Of a stretch of DNA of 64,000 bases, positions 32,627-41,277 are shown in pieces. The position numbers were made by a program, and so were the translations under genes. Position 1 is the first letter of the stretch. Each line of letters starts with the position of its first letter. Under the pieces are notes generated by a model. That model worked only from the letters and a program-made list of their open reading frames with translations. It ran no database searches and was not told where the DNA came from. The DNA comes from Flagellimonas oceanensis (lineage in GTDB: Bacteria; Bacteroidota; Bacteroidia; Flavobacteriales; Flavobacteriaceae), in assembly GCF_003992595.1 (NCBI RefSeq), contig NZ_RZNA01000052.1, positions 299,161 through 363,160 of the forward strand. Direction: 5' to 3'.

Positions 32627-34168
32627 ATGGATCCCAAGATAAAAGCATTACAGGAAAAAATTGCCGAAGCTCATCTGGGCGGAGGCGAAAAACGTATTGA
32701 AAAACAACATCAAAAGAAAAAATTGACGGCTCGCGAAAGGGTACTGTACTTTTTGGATGAAGGTTCTTTTGAGGAAATGGGCATTTTGGTGACCCACCGT
32801 ACCACCGATTTTGGTATGGACAAGGAAATGTACTACGGTGATGGTGTGGTAACGGGTTACGGAACCGTAAATGGCAGATTGGTGTATGTGTATGCACAGG
32901 ATTTTACCGTTTTCGGGGGGGCATTGTCCGAGACCCATGCGGAAAAGATCTGCAAGGTTATGGATTTGGCCATGAAGGTTGGAGCGCCCGTAATCGGACT
33001 TAATGATTCTGGTGGGGCCCGTATTCAGGAAGGAGTGAAATCATTGGGTGGTTATGCCGATATTTTTTACCGTAACGTACAAGCGTCAGGCGTAATTCCT
33101 CAAATTTCGGCCATAATGGGACCTTGCGCTGGTGGAGCTGTGTATTCGCCTGCCATGACGGATTTCATCGTAATGGTGGAAGAAACCAGTTATATGTTCG
33201 TTACGGGGCCCAATGTGGTAAAAACGGTAACCAACGAAACCGTAACTTCTGAAGAATTGGGGGGAGCAAGTACCCATGCCGTGAAATCAGGGGTGGCGCA
33301 CAGAACTTCGTCGAATGATGCCACTTGTTTGGATGATATTAGAAAGTTGCTAGACTATTTGCCGCAGAACAATAAGGAAACCACACCTTTATTGCCCTAT
33401 GATCTCGGTGATGAGACTCGGGAGGAGTTATCTGGTATAGTGCCCGATAATCCCAATAAGCCGTACGATATGCACGATGTGATCAATGGCATTATTGATG
33501 GGGATTCGTTTTATGAGATTCATAAGGATTATGCCGAAAACATCATTACAGGTTTTGCTAGGCTGGGTGGGCGAAGTATCGGAATCATTGCCAACCAGCC
33601 TATGTTCTTGGCTGGGGTGTTGGGGGTGAAAAGTTCCCGAAAGGCAGCCCGATTTACCCGTTTTTGTGATTCCTTCAACATTCCATTACTGGTGTTGGTC
33701 GATGTGCCAGGATTTTTGCCTGGAACGGATCAAGAATGGAGCGGAATAATCATGCATGGTGCCAAATTGCTCTATGCCTTGAGTGAGGCTACCGTACCAA
33801 GGGTTACCGTAATTACCCGAAAGGCCTATGGTGGAGCTTACGATGTGATGAACTCCAAGCACATTGGAGCCGATTTCAATTTTGCATGGCCAAGTGCAGA
33901 GATTGCCGTAATGGGGGCGAAAGGTGCCAGTGAAATCATCTTTAGACGTGAAATTGCCGCAGCCGATGACCCAGAGGCCAAATTAAAGGAGAAAGAAGCC
34001 GAGTATGCAGATAAATTTGCCAATCCATACCGAGCTGCCAAACGCGGTTTTATCGATGAGGTGATTCTGCCCAAAGATACTCGGAGCAAATTGTTGAAAA
34101 CATTTGCCATGTTGGAGAAAAAAGAGGTGCAAACCCCTTGGAAAAAGCATGGGAATATTCCGTTGTAA
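32627..34168 (+). CDS. Acyl-CoA carboxylase carboxyltransferase (propionyl-CoA carboxylase beta type)
   Basis: The 513-residue protein carries a fused crotonase-type carboxyltransferase of the PccB/AccD5 kind. It has [46 protein letters not shown], and [19 protein letters not shown]. The oxyanion-hole motifs are [17 protein letters not shown] and [19 protein letters not shown], then [17 protein letters not shown] and [13 protein letters not shown]. It moves the carboxyl group from biotin to propionyl-CoA (or a related acyl-CoA), giving methylmalonyl-CoA, the substrate of MutAB encoded nearby. The substrate preference is inferred from this context. The operon ends here; no strong terminator is visible before the converging oxidoreductase. 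Confidence 0.93.
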   Translation: MDPKIKALQEKIAEAHLGGGEKRIEKQHQKKKLTARERVLYFLDEGSFEEMGILVTHRTTDFGMDKEMYYGDGVVTGYGTVNGRLVYVYAQDFTVFGGALSETHAEKICKVMDLAMKVGAPVIGLNDSGGARIQEGVKSLGGYADIFYRNVQASGVIPQISAIMGPCAGGAVYSPAMTDFIVMVEETSYMFVTGPNVVKTVTNETVTSEELGGASTHAVKSGVAHRTSSNDATCLDDIRKLLDYLPQNNKETTPLLPYDLGDETREELSGIVPDNPNKPYDMHDVINGIIDGDSFYEIHKDYAENIITGFARLGGRSIGIIANQPMFLAGVLGVKSSRKAARFTRFCDSFNIPLLVLVDVPGFLPGTDQEWSGIIMHGAKLLYALSEATVPRVTVITRKAYGGAYDVMNSKHIGADFNFAWPSAEIAVMGAKGASEIIFRREIAAADDPEAKLKEKEAEYADKFANPYRAAKRGFIDEVILPKDTRSKLLKTFAMLEKKEVQTPWKKHGNIPL

Positions 34169-34221
34169 GGTAGATGGTTGAAAGGTAAGAAAGGTAAGTG
34201 GCCAATTGCCCCTCACTCTGC

Positions 34222-35283
34222 CTACAACATCACAGTTTTTCCGGTTTTAACGGATTCATCCGCGGCAAGAACGATTTTGAGACTATTGACTGCATCATTC
34301 AAATGATTGGTCAGGTCCCGGTCGTTGACTATGGCATCCAGCAGATATTCTTGCTCCAATAAACAGAGCCCATCATGGTCGGGTTCATCCGCTGTGCTGA
34401 TGATTTCATCTTTTTTTGTGAAATGTCCGTCGGCATCAAGTTCGCTGTGGTGCAGTTTTAGGCTTCCTGTTTTGGAGTGACCTTCAACATCATCGGAAGC
34501 ACCTTTATCTTCATCACTGATGGATACACAGCCCTTTGGACCAATGACATCCTTTATGAAAAATGCAGTTTCGCTCATCATGGGGCCCCAACCTGCTTCG
34601 TACCAGCCAACAGAACCGTCTTCGAAACGTACCTGTAATTGCCCATAATTATACATATCGGAATCCACTTCGTTTGATAGGTGAGCACCAATGGCAGAGA
34701 CGCTGACAGGTTTGGAACGCGTCATGGAACACATCACATCGACATAGTGTACACCACAGTCCACAATGGGGGACATGGATTGCATCAACTGTTTGTGGGT
34801 ATACCAGTGTTCTCCCGAACTTTGTTGGTTCAAGTTCATGCGCATGACCAATGGTTTGCCCAAGGTTTGGGCCATCTCGGTAAATTTTGCCCAGGTCGGA
34901 TGTACCCTTAAAATATAGCCCACTACCATTTTTCGACCTTTTTTTATAGAGAGGTCAACCAAGGCTTGCGCTTCCTTAACGGTCAAGGCCAAAGGCTTTT
35001 CCACAAAAACATGTGCGTTGGCTTCCAAGGCCGTTTTCACATAATCAAAGTGAGTGTCCGGATAGGTATTGATGGAGACCACATCGGGTTGGGTAGTTTT
35101 AAGTGCTTCCGCATAATTAGAAAACGTTGGGGCATCATCCAATTCTTTCGATAACCGTTCCCTGCTTTTTTCGCCACGGCTTACCAATCCCACGATGTCA
35201 AATCCATCCAATTGATGATAGGCACGTGCATGCGAGGTTCCCATATTTCCACAACCCACTACCAGTACTTTCAAGCTTCCCAT
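34222..35283 (-). CDS. Gfo/Idh/MocA-family NAD(P)-dependent oxidoreductase
   Basis: The protein has 353 residues. The Rossmann start is VLVVGCGNMGTSHARAYHQL, followed by VVSINTYPDTHFDYVKTALE and the family EKP motif VFVEKPLALTVKEAQALV, then MVVGYILRVHPTWAKFTEMA. The C-terminal alpha/beta domain has SPIVDCGVHYVDVMCSMT with the usual Asp and His (DxGVHxxD). Members oxidise or reduce sugars, inositols or related cyclitols; the substrate is unknown. It is divergent from an MFS efflux pump, and a 12-base palindrome lies in the shared upstream region. It converges on the carboxylase operon. Confidence 0.9.
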   Translation of the reverse strand: MGSLKVLVVGCGNMGTSHARAYHQLDGFDIVGLVSRGEKSRERLSKELDDAPTFSNYAEALKTTQPDVVSINTYPDTHFDYVKTALEANAHVFVEKPLALTVKEAQALVDLSIKKGRKMVVGYILRVHPTWAKFTEMAQTLGKPLVMRMNLNQQSSGEHWYTHKQLMQSMSPIVDCGVHYVDVMCSMTRSKPVSVSAIGAHLSNEVDSDMYNYGQLQVRFEDGSVGWYEAGWGPMMSETAFFIKDVIGPKGCVSISDEDKGASDDVEGHSKTGSLKLHHSELDADGHFTKKDEIISTADEPDHDGLCLLEQEYLLDAIVNDRDLTNHLNDAVNSLKIVLAADESVKTGKTVML

Positions 35284-35378
35284 AACTTCATTTTGTTTGA
35301 CATTAAAGATAGCGTTATCTTGATTTTTGACCTGATTCTTTGCTGGTATTTCTACGAAAATCTCACATCATCTTAAAC

Positions 35379-35390
35379 TACAACGTTGTA
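35379..35390. promoter_or_regulatory. 12-base perfect palindrome, candidate operator
   Basis: TACAACGTTGTA lies in the 176-bp gap between the divergent oxidoreductase and MFS genes. Its length and perfect dyad fit the binding site of a TetR, MarR or LacI-type regulator, but no regulator gene adjoins it. Confidence 0.4.
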
Positions 35391-35447
35391 TGTGTTGCCT
35401 TAACATTAAACCTTTCTTAAATGCTTTACCGATCCATTGGGTATGAC

Positions 35448-35455
35448 TAATTTTG
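35448..35455 (+). promoter_or_regulatory. TAnnTTTG -7 box abutting the MFS start codon
   Basis: TAATTTTG ends 4 bases before the ATG at 35460, so the transcript would be leaderless. No -33 TTG at normal spacing. Confidence 0.5.
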
Positions 35456-35459
35456 CCTG

Positions 35460-36674
35460 ATGGAAAAGTTAAATCAAAAACCCAACTTTGAGTTTGTGGC
35501 CATGATGGCCGCTTTGATGTCAATCGTGGCCTTGGCCATTGATGCGATTCTACCTGCGATTTCCAATATAGGGACTGACATCAATAGTACGGACCCTACG
35601 GATAATCAGTTATTGGTTACCATGATTTTTATGGGATTGGGCGTGGGACAACTTTTCTTTGGACCTATTTCCGATAGTTTTGGGAGAAAACCTGTGGTTT
35701 ATATGGGGTTTGCCATCTTTCTGATTGCAAGTGTCATTTGTTTGTACGCTCCTTCTTTGGAGGTAATGGTCATAGGAAGAATTTTCCAGGGTATCGGGTT
35801 ATCAGCTCCCCGAACTATCTCCATCTCCATTATCCGAGATACGTATGAGGGCGATTATATGGCCAAAATAATGTCTTTTGTTACAGCCTTCTTCATCTTG
35901 GTGCCCGTTGTGGCTCCGGCGGTGGGTAAACTGATATTGGATGCCGCTGGTTGGCAAGCCATATTCTATGTGCAAATGTTCTTTGTGTTAGTAGTGGGCT
36001 TATGGTTTTCGCGCAGACAAAAAGAGACCCTTCATCCAGAATATAAAATTCCGTTTACCCGACACGTTTTCATTGATGGTGTGAAGGAATTTGTGAAATA
36101 TAGGGAGACCGTTGCCTTTACTTTGACATCGGGTTTGGTAACCGGTGCATTTTTGGTGTATTTAAGTTCAGCCCAGCATATTTTTGAAGATCAATATGCA
36201 TTAAAAGAGGTGTTCCCATACATATTTGCAGGGTTGGCTGTTTCCATAGGGTTGTCCACATTTTTAAATGGAACTTTGGTCATGCGTTTTGGAATGCGTA
36301 GGCTTTCCTTAATGGCAACAATCGTATTTTGCGCTGTAGCTTTGACCTATTCCTTTTTGTTTTTAAACGCACCCAATCCAAGTATTTATGTATTGGTTGG
36401 CTTTTTGTCAGTACAATTTTTCTGCCTTGGGTTCATGTGGGGTAATTTCCGTTCCATAGCCATGGAGCCCATCGGGCATATTGCAGGAATTGGAGCGGCC
36501 ATCAATGGTTTTGTTTCAACGTTGTTGTCCATACCTATTGCGACTTTTATCGGCGAGTTTGTAAAAGATACGGTATGGCCCCTTTTTGCAGGTTTGGCCA
36601 TTTGCGGACTGTGTGCGCTTGCCATTTTCCTATTGGTAAACAAACCCAAAAGAAAAGGATTCGTTACGACTTAA
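35460..36674 (+). CDS. Bcr/CflA-type multidrug MFS transporter
   Basis: The protein has 404 residues with about 12 membrane helices. After MEKLNQKPNFEFVAMMAALM comes the DHA1 (12-helix) pattern: AIDAILPAISNIG in helix 1, GLGVGQLFFGPISDSFGRKPVVYMG (motif A with G..D..GRKP) between helices 2 and 3, and GIGLSAPRTISISIIRDTYEG in helix 4. These features fit the Bcr/CflA drug-H+ antiporter family, which pumps out bicyclomycin, chloramphenicol-like drugs or natural metabolites. The substrate is not known. The 3' end overlaps the converging anmK gene by 4 bp. Confidence 0.9.
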   Translation: MEKLNQKPNFEFVAMMAALMSIVALAIDAILPAISNIGTDINSTDPTDNQLLVTMIFMGLGVGQLFFGPISDSFGRKPVVYMGFAIFLIASVICLYAPSLEVMVIGRIFQGIGLSAPRTISISIIRDTYEGDYMAKIMSFVTAFFILVPVVAPAVGKLILDAAGWQAIFYVQMFFVLVVGLWFSRRQKETLHPEYKIPFTRHVFIDGVKEFVKYRETVAFTLTSGLVTGAFLVYLSSAQHIFEDQYALKEVFPYIFAGLAVSIGLSTFLNGTLVMRFGMRRLSLMATIVFCAVALTYSFLFLNAPNPSIYVLVGFLSVQFFCLGFMWGNFRSIAMEPIGHIAGIGAAINGFVSTLLSIPIATFIGEFVKDTVWPLFAGLAICGLCALAIFLLVNKPKRKGFVTT

Positions 36675-37759
36675 ACTTCTATTGGGAAAAAGACCTCGCC
36701 ACTACACGAATCGGAAGTGGCCCCTGTAACGGATTTCAATACATTGTTTTTTCCTTCCAAACGGAGTACGCCCATTAATGCGAAGACCAAAGCCTCTTTG
36801 TAGGCAATCAAGGTCGTATTGGGCACTACAACTTCAATGCTTGACCCTAATTTGGTTTGCAGCGTTTCCATAAAGAATCCGTTGAGTGCACCTCCTCCCG
36901 TAGCCAAAAGTTTACTATTGGATTTGCTGTTGTTCTTGTGCTTGAGGGCTGCAAAGGCAATCTGCTCGCAATTATGATGGATGAAGGTGTATAATAAATC
37001 CTCGTTGGAAGCTTTGGATGCCTCGATCAACGGAACAATTTCGGATGTGAACCATTCATACCCTGTGGATTTAGGGTAGGGCAAGCTATAATAGGGTAAA
37101 CTGTTCAATTTTTGCAAAAGCGATTGGTCAAGTTTCCCTGAGCGGGCCAACTTGCCATTTTCATCATAGGCCAGTCCCATTTTATGTGTGATGTAATTCA
37201 AAGGCATGTTTGCCAATCCAATATCGTAGGCAATGCGTTGCCCATCTTTGTCAAAAGAAATATTGCTGATGCCTCCCAAATTCAGGCAAAAATCATATTC
37301 ATGGAACAACAGCTTATCGCCAATGGGAACCAAAGGTGCACCTTGTCCCTTTAGGGACACATCCTTGGTCCTGAAATCACATACGACTTGTTTGCCAGCA
37401 GTATTGGCCAATAATTGCCCATCGCCCAATTGAAATGTGACACCGTCTTCGGGTCGATGGTGTGATGTATGACCGTGACTGGCAATAAAATCAACCTCTT
37501 CGTCCAATTCGTCAATGAACAATTTGGATTGTTGCCCCAACCAAATACCGTAATCCTTGTGTAGTTGTCCATGATCTTCTTCAGAAAGATGGATGGCATT
37601 TTTAAGATACTCCCGCATTTCATCCGAATAGTCGATTTCCGCGGTATTTTTGATGGAAAAGTTCCATTTTCCATCATTCTCCCAAATATGGCAATAAGCC
37701 ATGTCCAAACCATCGAGTGAGGTGCCGGACATTAAGCCCAATACTCTGTAAGTACTCAT
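36671..37759 (-). CDS. anmK: Anhydro-N-acetylmuramic acid kinase
   Basis: The protein has 362 residues of the ASKHA kinase fold: VLGLMSGTSLDGLDMAY at the N-terminus (ATP site), ASHGHTSHHRPE, FQLGDGQLLAN, CDFRTKDVSLKGQGAPLVPIGD (with the catalytic Asp), LNLGGISNISF and LATGGGALNGFFMETL. It phosphorylates and opens 1,6-anhydro-MurNAc to MurNAc-6-phosphate, the substrate of MurQ (50.6 kb). It is the last gene of a six-gene operon (GHL10-GNAT-ampG-GH3-methyltransferase-anmK) in which adjacent genes overlap by 4-8 bp. It clearly belongs to cell-wall recycling. Identification is secure. Confidence 0.95.
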   Translation of the reverse strand: MSTYRVLGLMSGTSLDGLDMAYCHIWENDGKWNFSIKNTAEIDYSDEMREYLKNAIHLSEEDHGQLHKDYGIWLGQQSKLFIDELDEEVDFIASHGHTSHHRPEDGVTFQLGDGQLLANTAGKQVVCDFRTKDVSLKGQGAPLVPIGDKLLFHEYDFCLNLGGISNISFDKDGQRIAYDIGLANMPLNYITHKMGLAYDENGKLARSGKLDQSLLQKLNSLPYYSLPYPKSTGYEWFTSEIVPLIEASKASNEDLLYTFIHHNCEQIAFAALKHKNNSKSNSKLLATGGGALNGFFMETLQTKLGSSIEVVVPNTTLIAYKEALVFALMGVLRLEGKNNVLKSVTGATSDSCSGEVFFPIEV

Positions 37760-38421
37760 ACCTTATTTATTTTGATGATTAAAGAAATCGGTTTTTCTTC
37801 ATCGTTTAAAACTTCCTTGATATTGTATTTGCTATTTTCAACCTGATTCAGCTCTGATATCCAATCCTGCATAGTTCGCGCATACCACGAATGTCCATCC
37901 GTGAAGTTACCGGGAAGGCCTTTCCATGAATCGGAAATCCATTGACTCTGATAGGATAGATTGTTTTGGGACAAAAAATAGGGATGCAGGGTTTGAATCA
38001 TTAACACACCTTCTGCAGAAAGCTGATTCAGTGTGTTGGAGAGAAGGTCTTTTAATCCGTCTTTCAGGTAAAGGCAAAAATTAAAGACAGCGACATCAAA
38101 AGGCCCATTTGGAATAGTTTGTCCGTCAATTATAGCTTCAAAAGAGAACACTTCAAATGTTTGACTGCTCCGTTTTCTAGCTTCTTCAATCAATTCTTTC
38201 GTGGCGTCCAAACCTGTGGCATTCCATCCCAATTTTTGCAATTCCCTTGTCAACCATCCCTCACCACAGCCAATGTCAGCAATTGTTTTTCCTTCTAATT
38301 CTTGGGTGCATTCTAAAATGGCCGAATTCGTGAATTTTCGGGAAGGAATATCATTGTTCTGAATGACTCTTATCCATTCGTTGGCATTTTTGTTCCAAGA
38401 ATCAAGGATTTCTTTACTCAC
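37756..38421 (-). CDS. Class I SAM-dependent methyltransferase in the wall-recycling operon
   Basis: The protein has 221 residues from a GTG start that overlaps the GH3 stop (GTGA). Motif I is TIADIGCGEGWLTRELQ, followed by NATGLDATKELIEEARK (acidic end of strand 2), and FDVAVFNFCLYLKDGLKDLL and EGVLMIQTLHPYF (motifs post-I to III). A C-terminal cap reads YQSQWISDSWKGLP, DGHSWYARTMQDWI. The Rossmann MTase fold is firm; the substrate is unknown. The C-terminal layout resembles small-molecule or ubiquinone/biotin-type (UbiE/BioC-like) enzymes rather than RNA or DNA enzymes. It sits between NagZ-like and AnmK genes with 4-bp overlaps on both sides, so it is translated in step with them. Confidence 0.88.
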   Translation of the reverse strand: MSKEILDSWNKNANEWIRVIQNNDIPSRKFTNSAILECTQELEGKTIADIGCGEGWLTRELQKLGWNATGLDATKELIEEARKRSSQTFEVFSFEAIIDGQTIPNGPFDVAVFNFCLYLKDGLKDLLSNTLNQLSAEGVLMIQTLHPYFLSQNNLSYQSQWISDSWKGLPGNFTDGHSWYARTMQDWISELNQVENSKYNIKEVLNDEEKPISLIIKINKV

Positions 38422-40004
38422 GGTTGAAACGTTTTTAGTTGGATGGGGAGTTTTCCCTTCGCCTTTATATTACCAGAGAAGTGTTCAAATGCAACTGCTT
38501 GAAATTCTGGAAAATCTTGATAAACCAGCACAACGTTGGAGTTGGGTTGTAACTTTAAAATATCCAGAATATACGGATTCCCAAATAGATATATCAAGGT
38601 GTTTTTTTCAGAAATCAGTCTGTGAATGGAAGCCAAGGTCTTGTCATCAAAACCAAATAGGTCCTTTGGTTTTACAGCGGGGGCGAAGATGCTCAATACG
38701 ATACTTTGATTATCGGAAATTAAGGCGGCGTCTAAATCCACCCCTTTAGCTCCAGAATAGGATGAAACTTGTTTTGAAAAGCTATTTTTCTTGCCGGAGT
38801 TCACTGAGATATTCAAAAAATCGGAAGATTTTATTTTTTCCACAGTTGGTGCATCACCAAACAATTCCGTGATACTTTGCTCTGCAATTTTTCGGTTGAG
38901 CTGGGAATAATCATCAGGGTTGACTTGGTTCAAATGTGATTCTTGGGAAAATGCATTATGTTTTAGCGCCCGAACACGGTCAAAGCTCTCTTGAATTCTA
39001 TCTTTTGAAGCATTTGTCATGATTTCATCAATCCCTTCGGCTACATTTTCACTAAAGCAAAGCACATCCATTCCAGCCGTAAAGGCGGCTTCTTCCAAGC
39101 TACCTTTTTGAGGGAACTTTTTGGAAACGGCATGCATATTCAATGCATCGGAAATCACAACGCCATCAAACCCTAATTTTTTTCTAAGTAATCCGGAAAT
39201 AATTTTTGAGGATGTTGTGGAAGGGTTGTCAGCATCCAATTGAGGGAGCAACAAATGACCCACCATCACAGAGTCCACTCCAGATGCAATCAATTTTTTA
39301 AAGGGATACAATTCGTTTTCCATGAGTTCTTCCATGGATTTGTCTATTACGGGCAATCCCAAGTGGGAATCCGTTGCCGTATCGCCATGTCCTGGAAAAT
39401 GTTTGATGGAGTTTAAGGTGCCGCTGTTTGTCATTCCTTTCAGAAATGCCTCGGTTTTTTCAAGAACACTGTCTCTATCATCCCCAAATGAGCGGTAACC
39501 GATTACAGGATTCTCGGGATTGTTGTTGATGTCCACCACTGGGGCCAAATTCCATTGAATACCCGCTCGTCTGCAGTCGTCCCCGATAGCTTCGCCCACT
39601 TGTTGAATAAGATTGTTTTTATCGGTTAACGCACCTAACGTGATGGCATACGGGAATTGCGGGGTGTTTTCAATACGCATGGCAAGCCCCCATTCAGCAT
39701 CAATGGCAATTAAAAGAGGCACGGATGCCGCTTTTTGATAACGTCCGATAAGCTCCAACAATCGGTCATAGCTCTGCTCGTTGTGTACTACTTTTTTCTT
39801 CCCTTCAAAGTTGGTCGCAGCACTCGCTCTACTATGGAAAAAACAAATGGACCCCACACACTGCTCTTTGATGAGTTGTTCCATTTGCTGCACCTCTTCT
39901 TCGGTATCGTTGATGAACACAGCGGGCATGAACAATTGACCTACTTTTTGTCTCAAGGTCAACTCTGCTTTTGGAAGGGAATATGTTTTGGAAATATCAG
40001 TCAT
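38418..40004 (-). CDS. GH3 family beta-N-acetylglucosaminidase, NagZ-like
   Basis: The 528-residue protein lacks a signal peptide, so is cytoplasmic like NagZ. The barrel domain (about 1-340) shows GQLFMPAVFIND, IDAEWGLAMRI, the NagZ dyad loop KHFPGHGDTATDSHLGLPVI with the catalytic Asp-His, MVGHLLLPQLD, and DGVVISDALNMHAV with the nucleophile Asp. A second alpha/beta domain (about 345-528) follows, as in two-domain Bacillus NagZ but without an export signal. It should cut GlcNAc from anhydro-muropeptides (GlcNAc-anhMurNAc). It overlaps the ampG-like gene by 8 bp and the methyltransferase by 4 bp. A GH3 beta-glucosidase is less likely given the KH(F)PGHG..D.H motif. Confidence 0.92.
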   Translation of the reverse strand: MTDISKTYSLPKAELTLRQKVGQLFMPAVFINDTEEEVQQMEQLIKEQCVGSICFFHSRASAATNFEGKKKVVHNEQSYDRLLELIGRYQKAASVPLLIAIDAEWGLAMRIENTPQFPYAITLGALTDKNNLIQQVGEAIGDDCRRAGIQWNLAPVVDINNNPENPVIGYRSFGDDRDSVLEKTEAFLKGMTNSGTLNSIKHFPGHGDTATDSHLGLPVIDKSMEELMENELYPFKKLIASGVDSVMVGHLLLPQLDADNPSTTSSKIISGLLRKKLGFDGVVISDALNMHAVSKKFPQKGSLEEAAFTAGMDVLCFSENVAEGIDEIMTNASKDRIQESFDRVRALKHNAFSQESHLNQVNPDDYSQLNRKIAEQSITELFGDAPTVEKIKSSDFLNISVNSGKKNSFSKQVSSYSGAKGVDLDAALISDNQSIVLSIFAPAVKPKDLFGFDDKTLASIHRLISEKNTLIYLFGNPYILDILKLQPNSNVVLVYQDFPEFQAVAFEHFSGNIKAKGKLPIQLKTFQP

Positions 40005-41277
40005 CGGATGCTACTGTTTTTTTACCGTAATCTTCGGGGTATTTTAAATAACGGAGGACCAAAAATGCAGGTAAGGCGGCAATCACTACCCAAATAAAGA
40101 AACCATCGTAGCCCAGCCATTCCTGAATGTAACCGCTTAACATTCCGGGCAACATCATGCCCAAAGCCATAAAACCTGTGGCAATGGCGTAATGTGATGT
40201 TTTAGAGGCCCCTTCGGCCACATAAATCAAATACATCATAAAGGCGGCAAAACCAAAGCCATAACCAAACTGTTCAAGCACCACGGTACCCACTACGGCA
40301 TAGATACTGGTGGTTTGTGTAATTGCCAGCAGCGCATAAAGTGCGTTGGGCAAATTGAGTGATAATAGCATAGGCAACATCCATTTTTTAAGGCCATCGC
40401 GGGAAATTAGAATTCCTCCAAGTATACCACCAAGCGATAACATAATGATGCCAACGGTGCCGTAAATGGTTCCCACCGCCTCTGTGGAGTAAGCCAATCC
40501 GCCCACTTCCAATTCATCGAGCAAGAAGGGAGAGGCCATTTTGACCAATTGTGATTCTCCTAACCTGTAGGTCAAGATGAATAAAAGTGCCACACCGATT
40601 TGATGCTTTTTAAAAAAAGTGGCAAACACCTCAAAGAATCCAGCTGGTTTTTCTTTGGGTTCGGTTGTGGTGTCTTCAAATTTTGGTGCCGTAAAAAAGT
40701 TGGAAACTGTGAGCACGATCATTAAAACGGAGGCACTGATCATGGTAACGGACCACGCTTTGGTATTATCGCCATACTTGTTCTCCAAAAAACCTGCGAA
40801 AATTACCAAGAGCCCTTGTCCGGTAACCATGGCCAATCGGTAAAATGTGCTTCGCAATCCAATGAAGAAAGATTGTTTTTTCTGTGTCAGACCAATCATA
40901 TAATAACCATCGGAGGCAATATCATTGGTTGCCGAGGCGAAGGCCGCCATCCAAAAAAACGCCAATGTGATGATAAAGAAAGAATTCGATGGCAGAAAAA
41001 GCCCAATACCCAAAAATGCGAAGGAAATTAACAATTGCATGCCCAAAAACCATTTTCTCTTGGTTCCATTGAGGTCTACAATGGGGCTCCACAAGGGCTT
41101 GATTACCCAAGGGAGGTATAGCCAACTGGTGTAAAGGCCTATTTCAGCATTTCCAATGCCCAAACGTTTGTACATGATCACGGAGACCGTAACAACTAGA
41201 ATGTAGGGGATTCCTTGTGTGAAGTATAAAAATGGAATCCACAGCCAAGCGTTTTTGTCTTTGGGAGCTACATTCAT
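39997..41277 (-). CDS. AmpG-like MFS permease (muropeptide importer)
   Basis: The protein has 426 residues with 12 or so membrane helices. The AmpG-type N-terminus is WLWIPFLYFTQGIPYILVV, followed by LYTSWLYLPWVIKPLWSPIVD (the W-x-P-W-x-K/W pattern), TNDIASDGYYMIGLTQKKQ (the conserved DIAxDG), SFFIGLRSTFYRLAM and GYGFGFAAFMMYLIYVAEG. AmpG proteins carry GlcNAc-anhMurNAc(-peptides) from the periplasm into the cytoplasm. The operon context (NagZ-like GH3, AnmK, DigH-like GHL10) supports this substrate. It overlaps the GNAT gene by 4 bp. Several AmpG paralogues can exist in one genome, so the cargo remains an inference. Confidence 0.88.
   Translation of the reverse strand: MNVAPKDKNAWLWIPFLYFTQGIPYILVVTVSVIMYKRLGIGNAEIGLYTSWLYLPWVIKPLWSPIVDLNGTKRKWFLGMQLLISFAFLGIGLFLPSNSFFIITLAFFWMAAFASATNDIASDGYYMIGLTQKKQSFFIGLRSTFYRLAMVTGQGLLVIFAGFLENKYGDNTKAWSVTMISASVLMIVLTVSNFFTAPKFEDTTTEPKEKPAGFFEVFATFFKKHQIGVALLFILTYRLGESQLVKMASPFLLDELEVGGLAYSTEAVGTIYGTVGIIMLSLGGILGGILISRDGLKKWMLPMLLSLNLPNALYALLAITQTTSIYAVVGTVVLEQFGYGFGFAAFMMYLIYVAEGASKTSHYAIATGFMALGMMLPGMLSGYIQEWLGYDGFFIWVVIAALPAFLVLRYLKYPEDYGKKTVASDD

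Noticed and set aside
38418..40004. Calling the GH3 protein a beta-glucosidase
   Set aside because: The KHFPGHG...D.H motif is specific to the NagZ-type N-acetylglucosaminidases, and the neighbours are wall-recycling genes.
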